Positions 27,986 to 35,874 of a DNA stretch of 64,000 nucleotides are shown in pieces. A program made the translations under genes and the position numbers. The first letter of the stretch is position 1. Every line of letters starts with the position of its first letter. The notes under the pieces were generated by a model. The model saw only the letters and a program-made list of their open reading frames with translations. It searched no databases and was not told where the DNA came from. The stretch covers positions 3,792,501 to 3,856,500 of the forward strand of contig JADJWT010000001.1 in the NCBI GenBank assembly GCA_016716225.1, read 5' to 3'. This DNA is from Ignavibacteriota bacterium (lineage in GTDB: Bacteria > Bacteroidota > Ignavibacteria > Ignavibacteriales > Melioribacteraceae).

Positions 27986-28939
27986 TTATTCAAAACAATG
28001 GTGAATTAATTCTTCAACAGTTGTTGTAACTAAGCAAACTGATGTATCAGCAGCTCCATAATATATTTTCACTTCTGAATTTTCTTTGGCAAAACCTTCT
28101 GTGTCGAATTCTTCGACAATAATTCCAGTTGGGAATACAACGTTTGGTACTTGTCCAGCTAATTCATAAATCTCTCTTGGTTCCAAAATATTTTGAGTTC
28201 CCCTCGAAATTACTTTTGCGGGCTTTTCTAAATCATGAAGCATTACACCCATTTGATAAATTGGAGCATAATGCATTGCAATTCCATGATAAGTGTGAAT
28301 CCAGCCTTTTTTTGTTTTAATTGGCGGAGTGCTGCTTCCAACCATTTCATCCCAATAAAATTTATTACCTTCTGCAACAATGGCTATTCTTTCCCAATTT
28401 AAAATATCTTTTGATTTTGAAACAACAATAGAATTTCCGGTTAATGGACCGCCTTCAATTTGTGCAGTATTTGGTCGTTCGAATCTATAATATTCGCCAT
28501 TTATTTTTTCTGGAAATAAGACACCGTTGCGAACATTCTTTTCCGAGACTACTCCAAGAAAATTAAACTTTTGAAAATCATTTGTTTTTGCTAAACCGAG
28601 ACTGCAATAATTATCAATATCCATTGCAAACATTATAAAATATTCATTTTCAATTTTTGTAATTCTAGGATCATACATGTGATAAAGTTTTCCACCAAGA
28701 TTTTCCAAACCTTCTAATTCAACTATTTTATTTTCAACATTATATTTTAAGCCATCTTCACTTTCAGCCATAACGAAAAAAGTTCTTCTTCCTCTATTTT
28801 GAACTCTTAACATTAGCAAATACTTATTTCCAAATTTTATTGCACCGGGATTAAACACAGATGTTGCATCAATCAAATGCGGTTTGATATTGGGAATATC
28901 TGAATTTTTCACAACCGGATTATTTTTATATCTTAACAT
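27986..28939 (-). CDS. GH130 beta-mannoside phosphorylase (Man-GlcNAc phosphorylase-like)
   Basis: A 317-residue cytoplasmic-looking protein (no signal peptide) of family GH130, a five-bladed propeller. Diagnostic stretches: FNPGAIKFGNKYLLMLRVQNRGRRT, the presumed proton donor in LYHMYDPRIT (D90), RFERPNTAQIEGGP, GSSTPPIKTKKGWIHTYHG and IYYGAADTSVCL. GH130 phosphorylases split beta-1,4-linked mannosides with phosphate, for example Man-GlcNAc to mannose-1-phosphate and GlcNAc. Gene neighbours are a ROK kinase and an MFS transporter, consistent with intracellular processing of the Man-beta-1,4-GlcNAc core of N-glycans. The exact disaccharide cannot be told from sequence; other beta-mannosyl-sugar phosphorylases are possible. 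Confidence 0.88.
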   Translation of the reverse strand: MLRYKNNPVVKNSDIPNIKPHLIDATSVFNPGAIKFGNKYLLMLRVQNRGRRTFFVMAESEDGLKYNVENKIVELEGLENLGGKLYHMYDPRITKIENEYFIMFAMDIDNYCSLGLAKTNDFQKFNFLGVVSEKNVRNGVLFPEKINGEYYRFERPNTAQIEGGPLTGNSIVVSKSKDILNWERIAIVAEGNKFYWDEMVGSSTPPIKTKKGWIHTYHGIAMHYAPIYQMGVMLHDLEKPAKVISRGTQNILEPREIYELAGQVPNVVFPTGIIVEEFDTEGFAKENSEVKIYYGAADTSVCLVTTTVEELIHHCFE

Positions 28940-28966
28940 ACTTTCTATTTTTCCTTAAATTTTTAA

Positions 28967-30070
28967 CTATTTATTTAATTGATTTATTGCAAACGCATAA
29001 GCACCCAATGAAATTGCTAAGCTTGTACCAATTTTGGAAATTCCAACACCAATTCTTGTTTCCGGATCATACTTAATTTTTTTATCGGAACCAATTATTT
29101 CTAATTCTTTTGTAGAACCTTTTAAAAAATTTGCAAGTTCATTTTCTGATTCTAAATTATAAATCTTTTGAGTCAATCTTCTAAATTCAGATCCATCTTC
29201 TCTTATAAAATTGGAATTCATTTCGTTTACTAAATGAGGCATAAATAAATCAGATGCGCCAGATAATCCTCCCCCAATTACAATGAGTCCATCAATTAGA
29301 GTTATAGCATTTGATATTGAATCCCCTACAGCTTCAGCCATTGTTTTAAAAGCTGTAATTGCTGCTTCTTTATTACCTTCTTTTACACCGTTTGCAATTT
29401 CAAATAAAATTTTTGGTTCCGGAGATTCTATCGGTGAAATACCAACAATATCTGCATAAACCTTTTTTATGCCTCTGATGCTTCCATGTTCTTCAATATT
29501 TAATTTGGGTGAAAGTTTATTTCGCATCAACCAAATTTCTGCGGCACCAGAATTATCACCAGTAAATAATTCTCCATCTCGAACAATACCAGCACCAAAA
29601 CCGGTACCGAGTGTAAGTCCAAATAAATTTTTATATTGTTTCGGACTACCAGCTTCTTTTAATTTTTTATTAATTTCCGGAAGGAATCCAAAAATTGCTT
29701 CTCCATAAGCATAAAGATCTCCATCATTATTGATGAAAACTGGAATGCTGAATTTATTTTGTAAGAAAGGACCAAGTGCAACACCACCTCTGAATGCTGG
29801 AAGATTAGGCAAATCTCCAATAATTCCATTTGGATAATCTGCTGGTCCGGGAAATGCGAAACTAATTGCTACCGGCTCTTCTTTTAATTTTGATTTTACT
29901 TCATTAAAACCTTCAACCAAAGTTGATAACATTTTTTCCAGATCTGTTGGTTGAGATGGATATTTTATTTCATCTAAAATTTGTTTATTTCCTTGAATTG
30001 CTGTAAACACTAAATTTGTACCGCCGGCATCAAGTGTCATAACAAGTCTTTTATCATTTTCAAAATTCAT
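28967..30070 (-). CDS. ROK-family sugar kinase
   Basis: A 367-residue cytoplasmic ROK protein. The ATP-binding DAGGTNLVFTA lies near residue 15, the substrate loop INNDGDLYAYGEAIFG in the middle, and GLTLGTGFGAGIVRDGELFTGDNSGAAEIW follows, with GLIVIGGGLSG later. ROK kinases phosphorylate glucose, mannose, GlcNAc, ManNAc or fructose. The usual zinc site with Cys residues after the GHG-type motif is not visible; here the corresponding stretch is EEHGSIRGIKKVY. It lies between GH130 and the MFS transporter, so phosphorylation of GlcNAc or mannose released from imported disaccharide is the likely role. It has no N-terminal DNA-binding domain, so it is a kinase, not a regulator. Confidence 0.85.
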   Translation of the reverse strand: MNFENDKRLVMTLDAGGTNLVFTAIQGNKQILDEIKYPSQPTDLEKMLSTLVEGFNEVKSKLKEEPVAISFAFPGPADYPNGIIGDLPNLPAFRGGVALGPFLQNKFSIPVFINNDGDLYAYGEAIFGFLPEINKKLKEAGSPKQYKNLFGLTLGTGFGAGIVRDGELFTGDNSGAAEIWLMRNKLSPKLNIEEHGSIRGIKKVYADIVGISPIESPEPKILFEIANGVKEGNKEAAITAFKTMAEAVGDSISNAITLIDGLIVIGGGLSGASDLFMPHLVNEMNSNFIREDGSEFRRLTQKIYNLESENELANFLKGSTKELEIIGSDKKIKYDPETRIGVGISKIGTSLAISLGAYAFAINQLNK

Positions 30071-30145
30071 TTTAAACCTTATAATTGTGAGATTTTATTT
30101 ACAATTTTTAATTAAGTCAAATTCGAGCAAATTATTCTAATAATT

Positions 30146-31288
30146 CTAAGCAATTTTTTTCTTTCCTTTTAGTGATAATACCAATAAATATGCAAAGCAA
30201 ATTGCCGGAACAATATAAGCAAGAGTTAATAAATCTCTATCAACCAATTCTCCCATAATTAATGGAACAATTGCTCCACCGCTAATTGCCATAACCATTA
30301 AGCCGGAAAGCTCACTTGATCTTTCTGGTTTTTCTTCAATTGTAATTGAGAATAACATTGGCCAAATATTTGCGAATCCTAAACCGCCCAAAATAATTCC
30401 AATAATAGATAAATATTCTTGTCCAGTCATAATTAATATCACCCCTAATAATCCAAGTACAGCAGAAATTCTAAAAAAAGTTCTTGCGTTAATATTTATA
30501 CTTCCGGCAACTAATCTGCCAAAAGTTATAGTTCCAAAAAAAACTGTTGGTCCCCATAATGCAGCTTTATCTGCAGAGAATCCAAAACTTTCCAATGATG
30601 GTTTTAAGAAACGTGCCATACAGACTTCAGCACCAACATAGAGAAATATTCCTAATACAGCTAAAGCAAATACTGGTTCATTTAAAAGTTTTAAAGATGA
30701 TGAAATACTTGGAGGATCATCAGATTTTGTTTCATTCACTTTTAAAGATGCAACAGAAACAAATGCAATTATCATGAATAATAAAAATACTGGGAAAACA
30801 CCTCTCCATCCCATAGTAGCAAAAATTGGAAGTATTAATACTAAACCAACTAAATACGCAGAGCCGGATGAACCAAGCCCTTTAATTCCTTGAGCTAATG
30901 CAAGATTCCTACTATACTTTCCTTCTTCACTTACATCATACATAATTGGATTTCCAGCGACTTGAAGAAAAGTTGTGCCCACACCTAACAGAAAAATACA
31001 TATTACAAGTAATGTAAAACCGGGATCTATAAAAGTAGGTATTGCCATTGCTACAATGTTTAAACCTAATCCTATCAATAATAAATTCTTTTTTCCAATG
31101 CGAGCTGCCAAAACTCCACCAGGAACACTAAAAACCGCAAAAGCAATAAATACAAAAAATGTAAGCAAAGTTGCAACAACTGCACTTAATTCATAATTTT
31201 TTTCAACTGCACTTGCCATTGGTCCCATTGCATCTGCAACACCCATTACAAGAAATGTTAAAAATATTGGAATAGTTTTAAGTTTCAT
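30146..31288 (-). CDS. MFS sugar transporter (FucP-like)
   Basis: A 380-residue protein with about 12 transmembrane segments of the major facilitator superfamily. The pattern resembles the FucP/NagP-type sugar permeases: GGVLAARIGKKNLLLIGLGLN between TM2 and TM3, FLQVAGNPIMYDVS in the middle, and a second half starting near SSSLKLLNEPVFALAVLG. It should import a sugar or disaccharide across the inner membrane. Position next to ROK and GH130 points to Man-GlcNAc or a related core sugar. The start has AAGGT about 6 nt upstream. There is no TonB-dependent receptor pair nearby. Confidence 0.85.
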   Translation of the reverse strand: MKLKTIPIFLTFLVMGVADAMGPMASAVEKNYELSAVVATLLTFFVFIAFAVFSVPGGVLAARIGKKNLLLIGLGLNIVAMAIPTFIDPGFTLLVICIFLLGVGTTFLQVAGNPIMYDVSEEGKYSRNLALAQGIKGLGSSGSAYLVGLVLILPIFATMGWRGVFPVFLLFMIIAFVSVASLKVNETKSDDPPSISSSLKLLNEPVFALAVLGIFLYVGAEVCMARFLKPSLESFGFSADKAALWGPTVFFGTITFGRLVAGSININARTFFRISAVLGLLGVILIMTGQEYLSIIGIILGGLGFANIWPMLFSITIEEKPERSSELSGLMVMAISGGAIVPLIMGELVDRDLLTLAYIVPAICFAYLLVLSLKGKKKIA

Positions 31289-31328
31289 AATTTACCTTAA
31301 GATGTTTGTTGTTAATTATTTATTCAAA

Positions 31329-33410
31329 TTACTCAATTATAATTTCATCTGAAAAAAGCCATGCCGAATTGCCGGAACCTATATGCCAATTAGGACAAAT
31401 TCCAACATTCTTTGCAAAAATTTTTAATTTATTTGTTTTAATTTTCTTGAAAGTAAAAGAAAAATTTTCTTTAAAGATAATCGTAGATTTCAAATCGGAT
31501 TTTCTAAATGATTTACTGAAAATTATATCACTTCCATTTGAATATGAGACTTCAACCCATTCGGGTAAAAATATCCACGATTCAAGGAATTGTAAAAAAC
31601 CAATTTTTATTTTACTGATTTCAATTTCTTTACCAAAATCAATGTTGGCAACAAGATCATTTTTTTCAAAACCTTGCCATATAGATAAATCAGCACTAGA
31701 AGTCATTTTTTCCGGCCCGCAAATTCCATCTAACAATGCATTAACATCTCCGCCAGAATATTTTTTACTGAATGGAAATTCAAACGATATTTTTCCGCCA
31801 ATTCCCTTATGATTTATTTTAATATTTTTTTGAGGCAAAAACTTTGTCAAATCTGTATCATCATATTTTTCTTGTAACTTTTGAAGTTCAATTTTCATTT
31901 CAGATATTACAGACTGATATTCTTGATTCTCATAAACATTGTTTAATTCATTTGGATCCTTCTCTAAATCATAAAGTTCCCAAGCATCAATATCATAATA
32001 GAAATGAATTAGCTTATAACGAGAATTTCTAATCCCATAATGTCTTTTAACGCTATGTTCAGCCGGATATTCAAAATAATGATAATAAATTGATTTCCGC
32101 CAATCAGATGGATTCTTTCCTTCTAATATTTTCTTAAGTGAATTCCCTTGCATATCTGTAGGAATTGGAACATTTGCATATTCTAAAAATGTTGGAGCAT
32201 AATCAATATTTACAACCATATTTTCATTATTGACAATTCCCTTTTCACCATAAGGAACTTTTATTATTAGAGGAGTCCTTAAAGATTGCTCATACATGAA
32301 TCGTTTATCAAACCAACCATGTTCGCCTAAATAAAATCCTTGATCAGAAGTATAAACCACAATTGTGTTGTCTTCCAAATTATTTTCTTTTAAATAATCC
32401 AATACTTTCCCAACATTCTCATCAACAGAAGCAATACACCTTAAATAATCTTTTATATATCTCTGATATTTCCATTTGGCTAATTCTTCATCGGTTAAAT
32501 TACTTTCCTTAAAAAATTTATTTTCATCATCATAAGCATTGTTCCAAATTGATCTTTGTTCATCAGTTAATCTATCAAATGAACTTTTCCACCAATTATT
32601 ATTAATCTTTTCATTTTTAAATTTAGATTTTTCATTTTCATCAATTGGAACTTTTAAATCGTAATCAATATACATATCTTCATCAATTTTCATTGTTTGA
32701 TTTTTTGCGGCCTCACTTCTTGTTTTATAATCATCAAAAAATGTATCGGGAAGCGGAAATTCCTTATCATCATATAAATTTAAATTATCCGGTTCCGGCA
32801 TCCAATTTCTATGCGGAGCTTTGTGATGAAGCAATAAACAAAATGGTTTACTCTTGTCTAAATTATCCAACCAATTAAGTGCAAATTCCGTAGTTAAATC
32901 AGTAACATATCCTTCCACTCTTTTTTTTGCCCCCATTTCAATAAAATCCGGATTATAATATTCACCTTGATCCGGTAAAATATTCCAATAATCAAAACCT
33001 ACCGGTTCACTTTTAAGATGCCATTTACCAACAACTGCAGTTAAATATCCATCTTTTTGCAGTAGTTTTGTAAAAGTTTGTTGTGATCCATCAAAGGTTG
33101 TTCTGTTATCAATCATTCCATTTATGTGATTATATTTCCCGGTAAGCATACATGCACGGCTTGGTCCACATATTGAATTTGTAACAAAACTTTTTTCAAA
33201 TAGTACTCCTTCTTTTGCAAGTCTATCAATATTTGGCGTTAAATTTAATTTCCCTCCATAACTGCTAATAGCTTGATATGCATGATCATCACTCATTATG
33301 AATAAGATATTCATACGTTTTTTATTTGCACATGCTTCAAAAATATATGGAGAAACTGCAATACCAGCAGCAGTTACACTTACATGTTTTATGAATCTTC
33401 TTCTATCCAT
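31329..33410 (-). CDS. Tat-type sulfatase (N-acetylglucosamine-6-sulfatase-like) with discoidin-like module
   Basis: A 693-residue sulfatase. The N-terminus MDRRRFIKHVSVTAAGIAVS carries a twin-arginine motif, then FEAC (C27), a possible lipobox. The metal site is IMSDDHAYQAIS and the formylglycine motif is CGPSR (C81, canonical Cys type) followed by ACMLTGKYNH. Further segments are VGKWHLKSEPVGFDYW, HHKAPHRNW, YTSDQGFYLGEHGWFDKRFMYE. These recall 6-O-sulfated GlcNAc sulfatases and iduronate-2-sulfatase-like enzymes of S1. The last 150 residues hold the shared module with WQGFEKNDLVANIDF and CPNWHIGSGNSAWLFSDEI, in which Ser replaces the usual Ile. It precedes the MFS transporter gene at 40 nt. 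Confidence 0.9.
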   Translation of the reverse strand: MDRRRFIKHVSVTAAGIAVSPYIFEACANKKRMNILFIMSDDHAYQAISSYGGKLNLTPNIDRLAKEGVLFEKSFVTNSICGPSRACMLTGKYNHINGMIDNRTTFDGSQQTFTKLLQKDGYLTAVVGKWHLKSEPVGFDYWNILPDQGEYYNPDFIEMGAKKRVEGYVTDLTTEFALNWLDNLDKSKPFCLLLHHKAPHRNWMPEPDNLNLYDDKEFPLPDTFFDDYKTRSEAAKNQTMKIDEDMYIDYDLKVPIDENEKSKFKNEKINNNWWKSSFDRLTDEQRSIWNNAYDDENKFFKESNLTDEELAKWKYQRYIKDYLRCIASVDENVGKVLDYLKENNLEDNTIVVYTSDQGFYLGEHGWFDKRFMYEQSLRTPLIIKVPYGEKGIVNNENMVVNIDYAPTFLEYANVPIPTDMQGNSLKKILEGKNPSDWRKSIYYHYFEYPAEHSVKRHYGIRNSRYKLIHFYYDIDAWELYDLEKDPNELNNVYENQEYQSVISEMKIELQKLQEKYDDTDLTKFLPQKNIKINHKGIGGKISFEFPFSKKYSGGDVNALLDGICGPEKMTSSADLSIWQGFEKNDLVANIDFGKEIEISKIKIGFLQFLESWIFLPEWVEVSYSNGSDIIFSKSFRKSDLKSTIIFKENFSFTFKKIKTNKLKIFAKNVGICPNWHIGSGNSAWLFSDEIIIE

Positions 33411-33418
33411 ATTTTACT

Positions 33419-35851
33419 TTAATTAATGTTTGTAATTGTCTCTTTGTTATCCGGTATTCGAATTTCAATTTTAACATCTGAGTTTTCATTTCCATCAATT
33501 TCACAATTGAAAGTTAATTTATGATTTCCACTCGATAAAATTAAATCAGAATTACTAAATTGAATTGTATTTCTAATTTTCCAATTCTTGGTATAAACAG
33601 TTGCGATTTTATTCTTAGACAATTTTAAAATTTCATTTTTTTGAAGTTCAACTGGAATTTCAATTTTTCTAAAGTTATCAAATTCCAAAACTAAATTTTT
33701 TACTTTATTTTCTTGTGATGAAATTATTATTTCTGCTGATGAATCACTAACTGAATTAGTAAAATTAAATTCAGAAAAAGTGGGTTGTCCGGGTTGAAGA
33801 TTTTTTTTATTGTACGAAAACTTGAATGAATGAATTTGTTGAAGTAAATATTCTTTATTTGACTTTTTCGTTAATCTGAATTCATTTTTGATATCTTTCA
33901 TTTTTTCTTTTTGTTTTTCAGAAAATAAATTTTCAATACGAACTTCTTCCCACAATCCAATTGTGTTTAATATTTTTTCAGATAAATTATTCTCTTCAAG
34001 AGATTTGTCACTAACCACAAAAGCATACCCAGCATTATAAGCAGCAGACCGAACCAACATCCATTCAATATCTTCCAGACTTGTTTCCGGTCTTAATTGA
34101 AACCAACCCAACATTGCCGGCATTAAATTTCTTTGAAAATATTCTTGATTCTTTAATCTGTATTCTGTTTGACTTTCTCTAAATCCAGCATACCAAGGTT
34201 CTCCCCAATTCATTCTTGTATATAAATGCCAAAAGAAATGTGTAGTTCTGCTTGCATCGGCAATAAGACTTGTTTTGATATTTTCATCCAAATTATTATA
34301 CCAATTTTGAGTGAATAGAATTTCCCCATAATTGCCCATTCCGGTTGATCTATTTCCTTCCAATCCATCGAATGATATTTGCCTTAAGCCAGTTTGATTA
34401 AATATTTCTGCAATATTTTTTGACACTTCCAAACTTAATTCCGGATCAGTTGAAAATACTTTATAACCATGATCTGCCAATTTTGAAATTATACTTCTTT
34501 TAAAATGCATTGCAGCATTAGTGCCGAATACACCTCTTTCACAATTTATTAATTTCCAACCATTTTCATTTATAACTTTTTCATATCTAATTAATTCTTC
34601 ATCAATCTGAACTGTTTTAAGATTATTATTTTTATATTGATCAAAAAATTTGGGATCTGCAATTGCAATATTTTTTTGACTTTCGTTAATATCTTCAGTA
34701 ATTACAGAATTCCCCACTTTACCAAGTCTTTTATCCGGAACCGGAGTAACATATTTGTCATTTGTAGTAATAAAATTAGATAAAGTATGAATACCAATTT
34801 GTATTCCATTTTGATTTGCCTTTTCAACACATTTTTTTAATCCTTTAATTCCATTAGGGAAATTGACTTTGCTTAATTCAAAATTACCCCAAGTTTCAAA
34901 TGGATTTCCATGATACAAATATTTTAAACCAGATTTTTTAATCAGTTCTATTGCTTTATCAATTGTTGTTTCCGTAAAATCATAAATCAAATATGCCCTA
35001 GAAGCCGCTTTAGATGTTTTGCCCCATTCCCCTTCCAGCATTGGATGAGGAAGATTTTCATTAATTTCTATTTTTGAAATCGTATTTAAGATATTGTTTT
35101 TTGTGGTTCCAAAAATTGCTATGGAAGATCCAATAATTCCGCCATCGTCATATTTCGGCGAAAGATAAAATTCATGATCTAAATTTTCAATTATTCTTTC
35201 TTGATTTCTATTTCTACAATATGCTTGAAGTGAACTTCCGTATTTAGTTGGTATTGCAGCTTCCACTCTATACAAAACATAATCTTTTCCAGCTTCACTT
35301 AAATCAGTCCAATCATCTTGAGCAAAAATATTAATTTGCGGCATACAATCATTGTTTGTCCAAGGAAATCCTCCTAATGTTTTTGGATTTAGCGACTGAA
35401 GTCCAATCGCAAAATCTTCACCTTGAACAACACCAATTGTTTCTCCAATTATCTTATTTAGTTTGGTATTGTACGGACCCCAAATAATTAATTCAACTTC
35501 ATCACTAGTAAAATCATTTACTTCAAATTTTATATAATTTGAATTTGCTTCATAATTAATTACGACTTTTGTATCATTAAAAAAAGTAAGTGTAATTTCA
35601 TTGCTGTTAGAATTTAACTCAGCATGTTCCGGATTGAATATTTTATCATATACTTTTATTGATAATAAGTATGACGATGTATCTGCAACTAGAAAATTTT
35701 CATTAGTATTTTTTTGAAGAAGCTCAATTAATTTTCCTTTGCTATCTATTGATAATTTAAATAAATCATTTTCTAAGGATAAAATCTGATCTTTGTTTGA
35801 ACATGAAATTATAGAAAATATTATTACAAAAAATATTATATTCTTTTTCAT
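33419..35851 (-). CDS. Putative exported glycoside hydrolase-like lipoprotein, family not recognised
   Basis: An 810-residue lipoprotein. Of two in-frame starts I chose the ATG at 35851: it has AAGGTG upstream and gives the signal MKKNIIFFVIIFSIISC with a lipobox, while the upstream ATG (35878, overlapping the GH29 stop) would only add nine residues. An N-terminal beta domain (about 20-270) precedes a TIM-barrel-like region: AASRAYLIYDFTETTIDKAI, SGLKYLYHGNPFETWGNF, IGIHTLSNFITTND and QISFDGLEGNRSTG. The Asp in SFDGLEG is a candidate catalytic residue. A beta-rich end follows. The layout recalls clan GH-D (alpha-galactosidase-like) enzymes, but I cannot assign a family. It lies between a GH29 and a sulfatase. 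Confidence 0.7.
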   Translation of the reverse strand: MKKNIIFFVIIFSIISCSNKDQILSLENDLFKLSIDSKGKLIELLQKNTNENFLVADTSSYLLSIKVYDKIFNPEHAELNSNSNEITLTFFNDTKVVINYEANSNYIKFEVNDFTSDEVELIIWGPYNTKLNKIIGETIGVVQGEDFAIGLQSLNPKTLGGFPWTNNDCMPQINIFAQDDWTDLSEAGKDYVLYRVEAAIPTKYGSSLQAYCRNRNQERIIENLDHEFYLSPKYDDGGIIGSSIAIFGTTKNNILNTISKIEINENLPHPMLEGEWGKTSKAASRAYLIYDFTETTIDKAIELIKKSGLKYLYHGNPFETWGNFELSKVNFPNGIKGLKKCVEKANQNGIQIGIHTLSNFITTNDKYVTPVPDKRLGKVGNSVITEDINESQKNIAIADPKFFDQYKNNNLKTVQIDEELIRYEKVINENGWKLINCERGVFGTNAAMHFKRSIISKLADHGYKVFSTDPELSLEVSKNIAEIFNQTGLRQISFDGLEGNRSTGMGNYGEILFTQNWYNNLDENIKTSLIADASRTTHFFWHLYTRMNWGEPWYAGFRESQTEYRLKNQEYFQRNLMPAMLGWFQLRPETSLEDIEWMLVRSAAYNAGYAFVVSDKSLEENNLSEKILNTIGLWEEVRIENLFSEKQKEKMKDIKNEFRLTKKSNKEYLLQQIHSFKFSYNKKNLQPGQPTFSEFNFTNSVSDSSAEIIISSQENKVKNLVLEFDNFRKIEIPVELQKNEILKLSKNKIATVYTKNWKIRNTIQFSNSDLILSSGNHKLTFNCEIDGNENSDVKIEIRIPDNKETITNIN

Positions 35852-35874
35852 AAGCACCTTTTGTAAATTTTGAA

